Shown here: piece after piece, positions 43,014 to 52,606 of the stretch | Position numbering within the stretch: the stretch's first letter is position 1 | Layout: each line of letters begins with the position of its first letter | NCBI RefSeq assembly: GCF_014137855.1 | Contig: NZ_JACGWT010000001.1 | Location: forward strand, 124,001 to 188,000 | Source of the DNA: Microlunatus kandeliicorticis | GTDB lineage: Bacteria; Actinomycetota; Actinomycetes; Propionibacteriales; Propionibacteriaceae | Reading direction: 5' to 3' | Length of the DNA: 64,000 nucleotides | The notes under the pieces: model-generated | Told to the model about the DNA's origin: nothing | The model's database searches: none | What the model saw: only the letters and a program-made list of their open reading frames with translations | Made by a program: the position numbers and the translations under genes

Positions 43014-44012
43014 TCAGCTCACGACCAGGGCGTGCTCGCCGGCCGGGACGGTCTCGCCGATCACCGGGTAGCCCGGCACCTCGCCGACCACCAGCAGCCC
43101 GCCGGAGGTCTGCGCGTCGGCGAGCAGCAGCAGCTCGTCCTCGTCGACCGTCGCCTCGAGGTGCGGGCGCACCCAGTCGAGGTTGCGCCGGGTGCCGCCG
43201 CTGACGAACCCGTCGGCCAGGGCCTGCCGTGCGTCGTCGAGGTAGGGCACGGCCGCGGCGTCGATCCGGAGCGTGAGGCCCGAGGCCCGGGCCAGTTTGT
43301 AGCCGTGGCCGAGCAGCCCGAACCCGGTGACGTCGGTGGCCGCGACCGCACCGGCGGCCAGCGCCGCGGTCGAGGCGTCGGCGTTGAGGGTGGTCATCGA
43401 GGCGATCGCCTGGGCGAAGACCTGACCGGTCGCCTTGTGCCGGTTGTTGAGCACGCCGACCCCGAGCGGCTTGGTCAGGGTGAGCGGCAGCCCGGATCGG
43501 CCGGCGTCGTTGCGGAGCAGCCGGTCGACGGCGACGATCCCGGTGATCGCCATCCCGTACTTGGGCTCGGGGTCGTCGATGCTCTGGCCGCCGGCCAGGT
43601 GCACCCGCGCCTCGCGGGCGATGTCCGCGCCGCCGCGGAGCACCTCGGCGAGCAGCTCGGTCGGCAGCCGGTCACGCGGCCAGCCGACCAGGTTGAGCGC
43701 GACCAGCGGGGTGCCGCCCATCGCGTAGACGTCGGAGAGCGCGTTCGCGGCGGCGATCCGGCCGAAGTCGTAGGCGTCGTCGACCACCGCGGTGAAGAAG
43801 TCGGTGGTCGCCACCATCGCGCGTTCCGGGTCGCCGGGGATCCGGACCACCGCGGCGTCGTCACCGGTGTCGAGCCCGACCACCAGGGCGTCGTCGGTCC
43901 ACGGGGTGAACCCCGCCACCGCCTGCTCGAGCTCGCCCGGCGGGATCTTGCACGCGCACCCGCCGCCGTGGGCGTACTGGGTCAGCCGGTAGCTCTCGCG
44001 CGTGGTGGTCAC
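43014..44012 (-). CDS. selD: selenide, water dikinase (selenophosphate synthase)
   Basis: 332 residues from GTG 44012 with GGGGAGG just upstream. The catalytic loop GGGCACKIPPGEL has the nucleophilic Cys19 and Lys22, with ordinary Cys (not Sec). ATP/Mg motifs include DTGDDAAVVRI, TTDFFTAVVDDAYDFGRIAA, ANALSDVYAMGGTP and GGQSIDD. It makes selenophosphate, the Se donor for SelA. It is divergent from tRNA-Sec/selA/selB by about 56 bases. Confidence 0.93.
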   Translation of the reverse strand: MTTTRESYRLTQYAHGGGCACKIPPGELEQAVAGFTPWTDDALVVGLDTGDDAAVVRIPGDPERAMVATTDFFTAVVDDAYDFGRIAAANALSDVYAMGGTPLVALNLVGWPRDRLPTELLAEVLRGGADIAREARVHLAGGQSIDDPEPKYGMAITGIVAVDRLLRNDAGRSGLPLTLTKPLGVGVLNNRHKATGQVFAQAIASMTTLNADASTAALAAGAVAATDVTGFGLLGHGYKLARASGLTLRIDAAAVPYLDDARQALADGFVSGGTRRNLDWVRPHLEATVDEDELLLLADAQTSGGLLVVGEVPGYPVIGETVPAGEHALVVS

Positions 44013-44068
44013 CTCCCCACCCTAGGGAGCGGGTCCGCGGGGAGGAGTGGGTAGGTTGGCGCCGGCGC

Positions 44069-44164
44069 GGAGGCGTATAGGTGCCTGGTGGCCCTCCCGG
44101 TCTTCAACACCGGCGGAGCCGAGGATCTCGGCTCGGCGGGTTCGATTCCCGTCCGCCTCCGCCA
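44069..44164 (+). tRNA. selC: tRNA-Sec (anticodon TCA)
   Basis: The acceptor GGAGGCG (44069-44075) pairs with CGCCTCC (44154-44160), followed by G and CCA. The anticodon stem CCGGT/ACCGG (44097-44101, 44109-44113) holds loop CTTCAAC with TCA at 44104-44106. A long variable arm (GAGCCGAGG...CTCGGCTC) and the T-loop GGTTCGATTCC complete it. The length (96 nt with CCA) and the long extra arm are diagnostic of tRNA-Sec. It lies between selD and selA. Confidence 0.93.
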
Positions 44165-44198
44165 CACTGTCGTGTGTTCGCTCGCGGAGCGCCGGAAC

Positions 44199-44204
44199 TA
44201 GGCT
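44199..44204 (+). promoter_or_regulatory. leaderless -10 box of selA
   Basis: TAGGCT ends 7 bases before the selA GTG at 44212, with no ribosome site between. The pattern is the same as at other genes in this window. Confidence 0.45.
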
Positions 44205-44211
44205 GCCGGGA

Positions 44212-45516
44212 GTGAACGCCGATCCGCGCCGACGGGTGCCGCGCACCGACGCGGTGCTGGCCGACCCGCGGCTCCGCGACGCGGCGACCCGGCTCGACCC
44301 GGCGGCGGTCAAGGACGCGGTCCGTGCCGCGCAGCAGCAGGCCCGCGACGGTGCGATCGCCCCCGAGGCGGTCGCCGATCACGCGGTCGCCGCGCTGCCC
44401 CGGCCGTCGAGCACCCGCGCGGTGATCAACGCGACCGGCGTGGTGCTGCACACCAACCTGGGCCGAGCCCCGCTGTCGCCGGCGGCGGTCGAGGCGATGA
44501 TCACCGCGTCCGGGTCGACCGACGTGGAGTTCGACCTGACCACCGGGCAACGCGCCCGTCGCGGTCGGGGAGCGCTCGCGGCCCTGGCCGCAGCGGTCCC
44601 GGCCGCCGAGGAGGTCGCGGTGGTCAACAACGGCGCTGCCGCGCTGCTGCTGGCCACCACCACGCTGGCCGCCGGACGCGAGGTGATCATCAGCCGGGGC
44701 GAGCTGGTGGAGATCGGTGACGGTTTCCGGCTCCCCGACCTGATCACCTCGGCCGGCGCGCGTTTGCGCGAGGTCGGCACCACCAACCGCACCACGTTCG
44801 CCGACTACGCCGACGCCATCGGTCCGGAGACCGCCGCGATGCTCAAGATCCACCCGAGCAACTTCGTGATCACCGGGTTCACCGCCGGGGTCGGGGTGGC
44901 CGACCTGGCCCGGCTCGGCCCGCCGGTGATCACCGACATCGGCAGCGGGCTGCTCGCTCCGGATCCGCTGCTGCCGGACGAACCCGACGCCGACACCGCG
45001 CTGCGGGCCGGGGCCGCGGTGATCACCGCGAGCGGGGACAAGCTGCTCGGTGGCCCGCAGGCCGGGCTGCTGCTCGGCCGGGCCGAGGTGGTCGACCGGC
45101 TGCGCCGGCACCCGATGGCCCGCGCGCTCCGGGTCGACAAGCTCACGCTGGCCGCGCTCGAGGCGACCCTGCGCGGCCCGCTCACCCCCACCTGGGCCGC
45201 GCTGCGGGCCGACGCCGCGCTGCTGCGCACCCGCGCCGAGGCGGTGGTGGCGGCGGTCGGGGCCGACGCCGTCGTGGTGCCCTCGGACGGCGTGGTCGGC
45301 GGCGGTGGCGCTCCGGGGCTCACGCTGCCCGGCTGGGCGGTCGCGCTGCCCGAGGACCACGCGGTCGCGCTGCGCACCGGTGAGCCGCCGGTGGTCGGCC
45401 GGGTCGAACGCGGTCGTTGCCTGCTCGACCTGCGCTGCGTGCCGCCGGAGCGGGACGCCGAGCTGATCGCCGCCGTCCGGGCGGCCGGCGTGGCCACCGG
45501 CACCGACCGGGACTGA
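44212..45516 (+). CDS. selA: L-seryl-tRNA(Sec) selenium transferase
   Basis: 434 residues from GTG 44212. A fold-type I PLP enzyme: [17 protein letters not shown] (selA signature), [48 protein letters not shown] and the PLP lysine in [13 protein letters not shown]. It converts Ser-tRNA-Sec to Sec-tRNA-Sec using selenophosphate. It ends 2 bases before the selB start, so the two are one operon. Confidence 0.95.
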   Translation: MNADPRRRVPRTDAVLADPRLRDAATRLDPAAVKDAVRAAQQQARDGAIAPEAVADHAVAALPRPSSTRAVINATGVVLHTNLGRAPLSPAAVEAMITASGSTDVEFDLTTGQRARRGRGALAALAAAVPAAEEVAVVNNGAAALLLATTTLAAGREVIISRGELVEIGDGFRLPDLITSAGARLREVGTTNRTTFADYADAIGPETAAMLKIHPSNFVITGFTAGVGVADLARLGPPVITDIGSGLLAPDPLLPDEPDADTALRAGAAVITASGDKLLGGPQAGLLLGRAEVVDRLRRHPMARALRVDKLTLAALEATLRGPLTPTWAALRADAALLRTRAEAVVAAVGADAVVVPSDGVVGGGGAPGLTLPGWAVALPEDHAVALRTGEPPVVGRVERGRCLLDLRCVPPERDAELIAAVRAAGVATGTDRD

Positions 45517-45518
45517 CC

Positions 45519-47309
45519 GTGCACGTCGTCGCCACCGCCGGCCACGTCGACCACGGCAAGTCGACGCTGGTCCGCGCCCTGACCGGGATGGAGCCCGACC
45601 GGTTCGCCGAGGAGCGCCGCCGCGGGATGACCATCGACCTCGGCTACGCCTGGACCCGGCTCCCGGACGGCGCCGCCGAGGACCCGGTGCTCGCCTTCGT
45701 CGACGTCCCCGGGCACGAGCGGTTCATCGGGACGATGCTCGCCGGGCTCGGGCCGGCCCCCGCGGTGCTGTTCGTGGTCGCCGCGGACGAGGGCTGGCGG
45801 CGGCAGTCGGCCGAGCACCTCGCCGCCGTCGACGCGCTCGGCCTCCGGCACGGGCTGCTGGTGGTCACCCGCGCCGACCTCGCCGACCCCGCGGCGGCGA
45901 CCGGGCAGGCGCTGGCCGAGCTGGCCCGGTCGACTCTGGGGGCCGTGCCGACGGTCGCCGTCTCCGCGGCCACCGGCGACGGGCTCGACGCGCTCCGGCG
46001 CGCGCTGGGCGGACTGGTGGCCACGCTGCCCGCGGCGGACCCGACGGCGCCGGTCCGGCTGTGGGTCGACCGGTCGTTCAGCATCCGCGGCGCCGGCACG
46101 GTGGTCACCGGGACGCTGGGGGCGGGGACGCTGACCGTCGGCGACGAGCTCCGGCTCGGCGACCGGACCGTCCGGGTCCGCGGCCTGCAGACCCTCGGCT
46201 CCGACACCGACCGGGTCGCCGCGGTCGCCCGGGTCGCGGTCAACCTCCGCGGGGTCGAGGTGGCCGAGGTCGGACGCGGCGACGCGCTCCTCACCCCGGA
46301 CGCCTGGTGGAACAGCGACGTCGTCGACGCGGTGCTCGGCACCGCTCCCGACGAGCTGCCGGCCGAGCTGACCGCCCATCTCGGGACGGCGTCGGTCCCG
46401 GTGCGGCTGCGGCCGCTCGGCGGCAGGGTCGTCCGGCTGGCGTTCGGACAGGACGACCGCCGCCCGCGGCTCCCGGTCCGGGCCGGCGACCGGCTGGTGC
46501 TGCGTGATCCGGGACGTCGGACGGTGGCCACCGGGGCCACGGTGCTCGACCCCGACCCGCCCGCGCTGACCCGCCGGGGGAGTGCGCGGGCCCGGGCGGC
46601 GGCGCTGGGGGTCGCTGACCAGACAGCGCAGGTCCTCGACCAGATCCGCCGTCGCGGCGCGGTGACCGGGGCGGCGCTGACCGTCCGCGGGTACACCGTC
46701 CCGGACCGGCTCGACGGCGTCCGCCGGGTGGGCGACTGGCTGGTCAGCGGCGAATGCTGGCAGGCCTGGGTGGAGGGTCTGCGGTCGGCGGTGGCCGAGG
46801 CCGCGGCGGCCGACCCGCTCGACCCGCGTGTCCCGGTCGAGGCGGCCCGTCGGCGGCTCGACGTCCCCGATGCCGGTCTGCTCGACGCGGTGATCACCGG
46901 CGCCGGGTTGACCGCCGTCGACGGCCGGGTCACCGATCCGTCGCGGACGACCGGTCTCGGCGCGGCCGAGCCCGGGCTCCGCGCGCTCGAGGCCGCGCTC
47001 GCGGAGGCCCCGTTCGTCGCGCCGGAGCACGATCAGCTGGCCGGCTGGGGGTTGGGTCCGCGGGAGCTCGCCGCCGCCGAGCGGCTCGGTCGGGTGGTCC
47101 GGCTGACCCCCGAGCTGGTGCTGCTGCCCACCGGCCCGGCGCTGGCCATGCGGACCCTGGCGACCCTGCCGCAGCCGTTCACCGCCAGTGAGGCGCGGCG
47201 CGCGCTCGACACCACCCGGCGGACGGTGATCCCCCTGCTCGAGCACCTCGACCGGCGCGGGTGGACCGTCCGGGTCGACGACCAGCGCCGCCGGGTGCGT
47301 GGCCGGTGA
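45519..47309 (+). CDS. selB: selenocysteine-specific elongation factor
   Basis: 596 residues from GTG 45519. GTPase motifs G1 [10 protein letters not shown]3 DVPGHERF, and G4 TRAD; the effector region [12 protein letters not shown] matches SelB rather than EF-Tu. Domain II/III ([19 protein letters not shown]) is followed by four winged-helix repeats toward the C-terminus (ending [19 protein letters not shown]) that bind SECIS hairpins. It delivers Sec-tRNA-Sec at the fdhA UGA. Length is in the usual range. Confidence 0.95.
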   Translation: MHVVATAGHVDHGKSTLVRALTGMEPDRFAEERRRGMTIDLGYAWTRLPDGAAEDPVLAFVDVPGHERFIGTMLAGLGPAPAVLFVVAADEGWRRQSAEHLAAVDALGLRHGLLVVTRADLADPAAATGQALAELARSTLGAVPTVAVSAATGDGLDALRRALGGLVATLPAADPTAPVRLWVDRSFSIRGAGTVVTGTLGAGTLTVGDELRLGDRTVRVRGLQTLGSDTDRVAAVARVAVNLRGVEVAEVGRGDALLTPDAWWNSDVVDAVLGTAPDELPAELTAHLGTASVPVRLRPLGGRVVRLAFGQDDRRPRLPVRAGDRLVLRDPGRRTVATGATVLDPDPPALTRRGSARARAAALGVADQTAQVLDQIRRRGAVTGAALTVRGYTVPDRLDGVRRVGDWLVSGECWQAWVEGLRSAVAEAAAADPLDPRVPVEAARRRLDVPDAGLLDAVITGAGLTAVDGRVTDPSRTTGLGAAEPGLRALEAALAEAPFVAPEHDQLAGWGLGPRELAAAERLGRVVRLTPELVLLPTGPALAMRTLATLPQPFTASEARRALDTTRRTVIPLLEHLDRRGWTVRVDDQRRRVRGR

Positions 47310-47329
47310 GACCGTCAGGCGTGAGGTCG

Positions 47330-47391
47330 GCGCTTCGACAGGCTCAGCGTGCTGGGTAGGGGTGGGCTCGGCGCTTCGACAGGCTCAGCGC
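47330..47391. repeat. two TCGACRGGCTC elements in selB/MalY convergent gap
   Basis: Two forward copies at 47330-47349 and 47371-47391, both with CGCT/AGCG outer arms, set about 41 bases apart, in the 115-bp gap between convergent genes. Confidence 0.85.
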
Positions 47392-47424
47392 GCTGGTGAG
47401 GGGTGGGCTCCGCGTGCGGGGTCC

Positions 47425-48576
47425 TCAGCGGGAGCGGTAACCGGCGGCGAGCTGCCGGACGGCCTGCTCGAGGATCGGGCGCGGGGTGGCGAAGATCATC
47501 CGGACGAATCCCGGGGAGCCGCAGGCGGCACCGTCGGTGAGCGCGACTCCGGCGCGCTCGCGGAAGAAGGTCGCGGGGTCGTCGAGGCCGAGCGCGCGGC
47601 AGTCGAGCCACCCAATGTAGGTGCCCTCGGGCGGGGTGTAGCCGACCTCGGGCAGGTGCTCGGCCAGCAGCGCGGCGAGGGCCGTCCGGTTCCCGTCCAG
47701 GTAGCTCAGCACCTCCTCCAGCCAGCCGCGGCCCTCGCGGTAGGCCACGGTGTTGGCGATCACGCCGAGGTTGGCCGCACCGTGCTCGGCCAGGAAGCCG
47801 ACCTGCTCCCAGACCGCGGCGTCGGCGTCGTTGCTCAGCACCAGCTGCGCGCACTTGAGACCGGGCAGGTTCCAGGCTTTGGACGCCGAGGTCGCGGTGA
47901 TCGTGTGCGCGGCGGTCACGTCGCTGAGCGAGGCGTACGGCACGTGCCGGTGCCCGGGGTGGACCAGCGGCGCGTGGATCTCGTCGGCGAACACCCGGCC
48001 GCCGTGCCGCTCGACCACCGCGGCGACGGCCTCGAGCTCGTCGGTCCGGAACACCCGGCCGGCCGGGTTGTACGGGTTGCACAGCACCAGCAGGTGACCG
48101 CCCTCGGTGAACGCGGCGTCGATCGCGTCGAGGTCGAACCGGTACTCGCCGTCCACCCGGGCCAGCGGCACCTCGAGGATCTCGCGGCCGAGCGATCCCG
48201 GTACCTGCAGGAACGGCATGTACGCGGGCACCGGCACGATCACCTTCGACCCGGGCCGCGAGTAGTGCTCGATCGCCACCTCGAGGCCCTTGATCACGTC
48301 GGGCAGCGGCCGGATCCGCTCCGCCGGCACCGACCAGCCGTAGGAGGTCGCGATCCAGTCGGCGCAGGCCGTCCCGAGCTCGTCGGCCAGCGCCGCCGGC
48401 AGGTAGCCGAACGCCCCGGCGTCGACCGCGGCGTGCAGCGCCTCGGTGATCACCGGCGCGGTGCCGAAGTCCATCTCGGCGATGAACGCCCCGATCGCGT
48501 CCGGATAGAGGCTCCACTTCACGCTGCCGTGGCCGCGGAGCTGGTCGAGGTCGATCGCGTCGAAGAGAACGGACAC
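47425..48576 (-). CDS. MalY/PatB-type PLP-dependent C-S lyase/aminotransferase
   Basis: 383 residues from GTG 48576, with TAGGCT 8-14 bases upstream (leaderless). A fold-type I aminotransferase of the MalY family: VKWSLYPDAIGAFIAEMDFG near the start, LCNPYNPAGRVF, ADEIHAPLVHPG and the Schiff-base lysine in TATSASKAWNLPGLK. Relatives are cystathionine beta-lyases releasing sulfide, ammonia and pyruvate, some with regulatory roles. It is divergent from the MFS gene. Confidence 0.85.
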   Translation of the reverse strand: MSVLFDAIDLDQLRGHGSVKWSLYPDAIGAFIAEMDFGTAPVITEALHAAVDAGAFGYLPAALADELGTACADWIATSYGWSVPAERIRPLPDVIKGLEVAIEHYSRPGSKVIVPVPAYMPFLQVPGSLGREILEVPLARVDGEYRFDLDAIDAAFTEGGHLLVLCNPYNPAGRVFRTDELEAVAAVVERHGGRVFADEIHAPLVHPGHRHVPYASLSDVTAAHTITATSASKAWNLPGLKCAQLVLSNDADAAVWEQVGFLAEHGAANLGVIANTVAYREGRGWLEEVLSYLDGNRTALAALLAEHLPEVGYTPPEGTYIGWLDCRALGLDDPATFFRERAGVALTDGAACGSPGFVRMIFATPRPILEQAVRQLAAGYRSR

Positions 48577-48636
48577 GCCAGGAGCCTAGACAGAACCGGC
48601 GCGACAGCACCCCGTCGGGGTTGAGAGTGTGTCCGG

Positions 48637-49911
48637 GTGGAGCCCAAGACACCCGCTGCCCCCGCGTCGACGCCGGGGCCGGTGCCTGCGCCCGTGCCGG
48701 GTCGTGGCCGGCGGGCACCCGGCCGGCTCGCCGTGCTGGTGGTCTCGCAGCTGCTGGCCGGGGTCGGCGTGGCCAGCGGGATCGCGGTCGGCGGAGTGCT
48801 GGCCGAGCGGCTGACCGGGACCACCGCGCTCGCCGGGTTCGCCCAGACCTGCTCGGTGCTCGGCGCGGGCCTCTGGGCCATCCCGCTGGCCCGGCTGGCC
48901 CAGCGCCGCGGCCGCCGCTGGGGGCTCGGCGCGGGCTACCTGCTCGCCTTCCTCGGCACCCTGCTGGTGCTGACCGCGGTGGCCGCCGACCTGGTCCCGC
49001 TGCTGTTCCTCGGGTTCGGCTGCTTCGGGGCCGCCACCGCCGCCGGGCTGCAGGCCCGGTTCGCCGCCACCGAGCTGGTCGACCCCGGCTACCGGGCACG
49101 GGCGATGTCGATCGTGCTCTGGGCGACCACCCTCGGCTCGGTCGCCGGGCCGAACCTCTCCGAGGTGGGCGCCGCGCTCGGGCGCCGGCTGGGCATCGAA
49201 CCGCTCTCGGGGCCCTACCTGTTCAGCCTGGTCGCCTTCGCCGCGGCCGCCGTGGTGATCGGCATCGCCCTCCAGCCGGCGCCGGTGCGGGCCGGGACGC
49301 GGCCCGAGGCGGCCCGTCCGTCGCTGCTCGACAGCCTGCGGACCACCCGTCGCAACCGGGCCGCGGTGCTCGCCGTGGTGGCGATCACCTGCAGCCACAC
49401 CGTGATGGTCGGGGTGATGGTGATGACCCCGGTGCACATGGTCAACGACGGTTTCGGGCTCGGGCTGGTCGGTCTGGTGATCAGCATCCACATCCTCGGG
49501 ATGTACGGCGCCAGCCCGTTGTTCGGCGTGCTCACCGACCGGATCGGCGCCCGCGGGGTGCTACTGATCGCGGTGCTCGTCTTCGCCGCCGCGCTGCTGG
49601 TCGCCGGGCTTTCCGGGCACGCCCACTTCCCGACGATGTCGCTGGCCCTCGGGCTGCTCGGGCTCGGCTGGTCGGCGGGCATGATCGGCGGCTCGACGCT
49701 GCTGACCACCACGGTGGCCGACCGGGACCGCACCTCGGTGCAGGGCGCCACCGACGCGATCATGAACGTCGCCGCGGCCGCGTCGTCGGCCCTCTCCGGG
49801 CTGGTGATGGGGTGGGCCGGCTACCCCGCGCTGGCGCTGGTCGCCGCGGTGGTGGTGGTGCCGATGGCGGTGCTGGTGCTCCGGGCCCGGCCGCGGACGT
49901 TGGCCGCCTGA
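48637..49911 (+). CDS. MFS transporter
   Basis: 424 residues from GTG 48637. A Pro-rich N-terminus (residues 1-28) is followed by twelve hydrophobic segments. Loop 2-3 LARLAQRRGRRWGLGAGYLL and the equivalent second-half loop GVLTDRIGARGVLLIAVLV carry the MFS-like Arg/Gly pattern; QLLAGVGVASGIAVGG and GLGWSAGMIGGSTLLTT are typical of drug-efflux-like members. The substrate is unknown. It is followed by a dense repeat cluster. Confidence 0.82.
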   Translation: MEPKTPAAPASTPGPVPAPVPGRGRRAPGRLAVLVVSQLLAGVGVASGIAVGGVLAERLTGTTALAGFAQTCSVLGAGLWAIPLARLAQRRGRRWGLGAGYLLAFLGTLLVLTAVAADLVPLLFLGFGCFGAATAAGLQARFAATELVDPGYRARAMSIVLWATTLGSVAGPNLSEVGAALGRRLGIEPLSGPYLFSLVAFAAAAVVIGIALQPAPVRAGTRPEAARPSLLDSLRTTRRNRAAVLAVVAITCSHTVMVGVMVMTPVHMVNDGFGLGLVGLVISIHILGMYGASPLFGVLTDRIGARGVLLIAVLVFAAALLVAGLSGHAHFPTMSLALGLLGLGWSAGMIGGSTLLTTTVADRDRTSVQGATDAIMNVAAAASSALSGLVMGWAGYPALALVAAVVVVPMAVLVLRARPRTLAA

Positions 49912-49914
49912 GCC

Positions 49915-50095
49915 GCCCTTCGACAGGCTCAGGGCACGGGCCCTTCGACTGGCTCAGGGCACAAGAGGCGGGCTCAGGGCGCGGAGGGTGGGCTCAGGGC
50001 ACGGGCCCTTCGACGGGCTCGGGGCACGGGCCCTTCGACAGGCTCAGGGCGCGGGAGGGCGGGCGCAGGGCACGGGCCCTTCGCCAGGCTCAGGG
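49915..50095. repeat. cluster of TCGACRGGCTC elements overlapping lacI 3' end
   Basis: Full copies at 49915, 49940, 50005, 50030 and a variant at 50076, plus half copies (GGGCTCAGGG) near 49969 and 49989. Most have GCCCT/AGGGC arms. The last copy supplies the stop codon of the LacI-type gene (TCA read as TGA on the minus strand), so the element has intruded into coding sequence. Confidence 0.85.
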
Positions 50096-51205
50096 TGCGT
50101 CGCGGGGTGGGGTGCTCTCCCGGACCATCACCGCACCCTCGATCGGCAGCCGGGCCGGGTCGGCGCCGTCCTCGTCGTCGCGAAGGGCCAGCTCGACGGC
50201 CGCGCGGCCGATCTGGGCCAGCGGCAGGGCCACCGTGGTCAGCGAGGGGGTGACGTCGCGCAGGCTGTCGATGTCGTCGAACCCGGCCACCGCGACGTCG
50301 CGCGGCACCGCGACCCCGACGTCGCGCAGATAGACCATCGCGCCGACCGCCATCACGTCGTTGACCGCGAAGACCAGGTCGACGTCGGACAGCCCGCGGC
50401 GCCGCAGCTGCTCGGCGGCCAGGAAGCCGCCGTTGCGGGTGAACTCGCCGGGGATGATCCGGTCCTCGGGCACCGGGTGACCGTGCGCGGCGAAGGTGTC
50501 GACGAACCCGGCAGTGCGTTCCCGGGCGGTGGCCAGCCCGGCCGGTCCGGAGAGCACCGCGGGGGAGCGGTAGCCGAGCTGGATCATCCGCTCGGCCAGC
50601 GCCGCCGCCCCGGCCCCGTTCTGGATGTCGACGGTGCGGAAGGGCAGCGACGGCTGCGAGATCAGCGCCACCCGGCCGCCGTTGCGGCCGAACGCGGCCA
50701 GCTCGGCGGCGAGCTCGTCGTCCTGCGCGGAGCCGGTTCGCGACCCGGCCACGATGATCACCTTGGGCCGCTGGCCGCGGAGCACCCGGACCAGCACGCT
50801 CTCGCGCTCGGGCTGCCGCTCGGTGATGGCCAGCGTGGTGATCAGCCCGAGCTCCTCGGCGGCGTGCAGCACGCCCGAGGTGATCGAGGAGAAGTACGGG
50901 TCGGTGATGTCGGCGACCACCAGCGCGACGGTCAGGCTGCCGCCCTTGGCCACCGCCTGGGCGGCCAGGTTGGGGGAGTAGTCGAGCCGGCGGGCGGCGG
51001 CCAGCACCCGTTCGCGGTACTCGGGCCGGACGTTGCGGGTGCTGCCGTTGAGCGCCCGGGACGCGGTGGCCAGCGACACCCCGGCCTCGCGCGCGACCTG
51101 CTCGAGGGTCGGTGAGCCTGCGGGACCGGAGGGCGGCGGGACGGACGCCTCGCCGTCGGCGGTCGCTCCGGCGTGGGTGGGATCGGCCGGTTCTCGTCGG
51201 CTCAC
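50090..51205 (-). CDS. LacI-family transcriptional regulator
   Basis: 371 residues from GTG 51205 (a longer ORF to 51280 lacks a ribosome site). The N-terminal 32 residues are a disordered tail. The HTH is PTLEQVAREAGVSLATASRALNG, the hinge region RRLDYSPNLAAQAVAKG, and the periplasmic-binding-protein-like sugar domain follows (VALVVADITDPYFSSI; VFAVNDVMAVGAMVYL). It is divergent from the catabolic operon and almost certainly controls it through 51342-51356. Confidence 0.9.
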   Translation of the reverse strand: MSRREPADPTHAGATADGEASVPPPSGPAGSPTLEQVAREAGVSLATASRALNGSTRNVRPEYRERVLAAARRLDYSPNLAAQAVAKGGSLTVALVVADITDPYFSSITSGVLHAAEELGLITTLAITERQPERESVLVRVLRGQRPKVIIVAGSRTGSAQDDELAAELAAFGRNGGRVALISQPSLPFRTVDIQNGAGAAALAERMIQLGYRSPAVLSGPAGLATARERTAGFVDTFAAHGHPVPEDRIIPGEFTRNGGFLAAEQLRRRGLSDVDLVFAVNDVMAVGAMVYLRDVGVAVPRDVAVAGFDDIDSLRDVTPSLTTVALPLAQIGRAAVELALRDDEDGADPARLPIEGAVMVRESTPPRDAP

Positions 51206-51311
51206 CACGCGACCCCCTGGGACGTCGTCGGCGGCGCGACGCACCGCCCGGGGCTCGCATCCTGCCAGAGCCGGACGCACTGTGGCCGCACTCGAGACCG
51301 TCGTCCGATCA

Positions 51312-51356
51312 TTGACCCGCCCGCTCCGGCGGGGCTACGCTGGGAAAGCCCTTTCC
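51312..51356 (+). promoter_or_regulatory. promoter plus LacI operator of the sugar operon
   Basis: TTGACC (51312-51317) and TACGCT (51336-51341) have an 18-base spacer. Directly downstream is the near-palindrome GGGAAAGCCCTTTCC (51342-51356), the shape of LacI-family operators (NGGAAAGC-CTTTCCN), covering the start point. A repressor bound there would block transcription. Confidence 0.8.
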
Positions 51357-51400
51357 GATCACCGACCAGCGCCGGTCCGCCGGCGACGAACAGGGGAACC

Positions 51401-52606
51401 GTGACCGACGACCGTCGTCCGCAGGCGCGGACCGCACCGCGGGTGCTCAAGATCGCCATGAACGGCGTCACGGGACGGATGGGGCTGCGCCAGCACCTGC
51501 TGCGGTCGATCCTGCCGATCCGCGACGAGGGTGGGCTGCAGCTCGCCGACGGCAGTCGGGTGCAGCTCGAACCGGTGCTGGTCGGGCGCAACGAGGCCAA
51601 GCTGGCCGAGCTGGCCGAGCGGCACAAGATCTCCGCCTGGACCACCGACGTCGACGAGGTGCTCGCCGACCCCAGCGTCGACGTGTTCTTCGACGCGGCG
51701 CTGACCACGCTGCGGTACGACCTGCTGCGGCGGGCGATCGGCGCCGGCAAGCACGTGTTCACCGAGAAGCCGACCGCCGACACCCTCGACCAGGCGGTCG
51801 ATCTGGCCCGGCTGGCCCGGGGGGCCGGGATCACCGCAGGGGTCGTGCACGACAAGGTCTACCTGCCCGGGCTGATCAAGCTCCGCCGACTGGTCGAGGA
51901 GGGCTTCTTCGGCCGGATGCTCTCGCTGCGCGGCGAGTTCGGCTACTGGGTCTTCGACGGCACCACCCAGCCGGCCCAGCGCCCGTCCTGGAACTACCGC
52001 GCCGAGGACGGCGGCGGCATCGTCACCGACATGTTCTGCCACTGGAACTACGTGCTGGAGAACGTCATCGGTCCGGTCCGGTCGGTTACCGCCAAGGCCG
52101 TCACCCACCTGCCCGAGCGCCGCGACGAGCAGGGCCGGCCCTACGCCGCCACCGCCGACGACGCGGCATACGCGATCTTCGAGTGCGAGACCCCCGACGG
52201 GGACCGGGTGATCGCGCAGATCAACTCCTCCTGGACCGTCCGGGTGCACCGCGACGAGCTGGTCGAGTTCCAGGTCGACGGCACCGCGGGCTCGGCGGTC
52301 GCCGGGCTGCACCGCTGCGTCGCGCAGCAGCGGTCGCAGACCCCGATGCCGGTCTGGAACCCCGACCTCGCGCCGGACGGCAGCAAGGACCAGGACTTCC
52401 GCGCCCAGTGGCTCGAGGTGCCGGCGAACGCCCGGCTCGACAACGGCTTCCGGGTGCAGTGGGAGGAGTTCCTCCGCGACCTGCTGGCCGGGCGGCCGCA
52501 CCGCTACGACCTGCTCTCGGCCGCCCGCGGCGTCCAGCTGGCCCAGCTCGGACTGGCCTCCTCGGCGCAGCGGCGCACCCTCGACGTCCCGGAGCTCGCG
52601 CTGTGA
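51401..52606 (+). CDS. Gfo/Idh/MocA-family oxidoreductase
   Basis: 401 residues from GTG 51401 with AGGGGAA upstream. The N-terminal Rossmann fold starts IAMNGVTGRMGLRQHLL, with VFFDAALTTLRYDLL and the catalytic EKPTADTLDQAVDLARL (EKP motif with the general Lys). The C-terminal domain includes FGYWVFDGTTQPAQRPSWNY and DGGGIVTDMFCHWNYVLEN. It dehydrogenates a sugar, sugar acid or cyclitol with NAD(P). It overlaps the DUF993 gene by GTGA. Confidence 0.87.
   Translation: MTDDRRPQARTAPRVLKIAMNGVTGRMGLRQHLLRSILPIRDEGGLQLADGSRVQLEPVLVGRNEAKLAELAERHKISAWTTDVDEVLADPSVDVFFDAALTTLRYDLLRRAIGAGKHVFTEKPTADTLDQAVDLARLARGAGITAGVVHDKVYLPGLIKLRRLVEEGFFGRMLSLRGEFGYWVFDGTTQPAQRPSWNYRAEDGGGIVTDMFCHWNYVLENVIGPVRSVTAKAVTHLPERRDEQGRPYAATADDAAYAIFECETPDGDRVIAQINSSWTVRVHRDELVEFQVDGTAGSAVAGLHRCVAQQRSQTPMPVWNPDLAPDGSKDQDFRAQWLEVPANARLDNGFRVQWEEFLRDLLAGRPHRYDLLSAARGVQLAQLGLASSAQRRTLDVPELAL

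Noticed and set aside
44805-47246. 813-codon minus-strand frame across selA and selB
   Set aside because: Arg/Gly/Pro-rich antisense shadow; selA and selB motifs are clear on the other strand.
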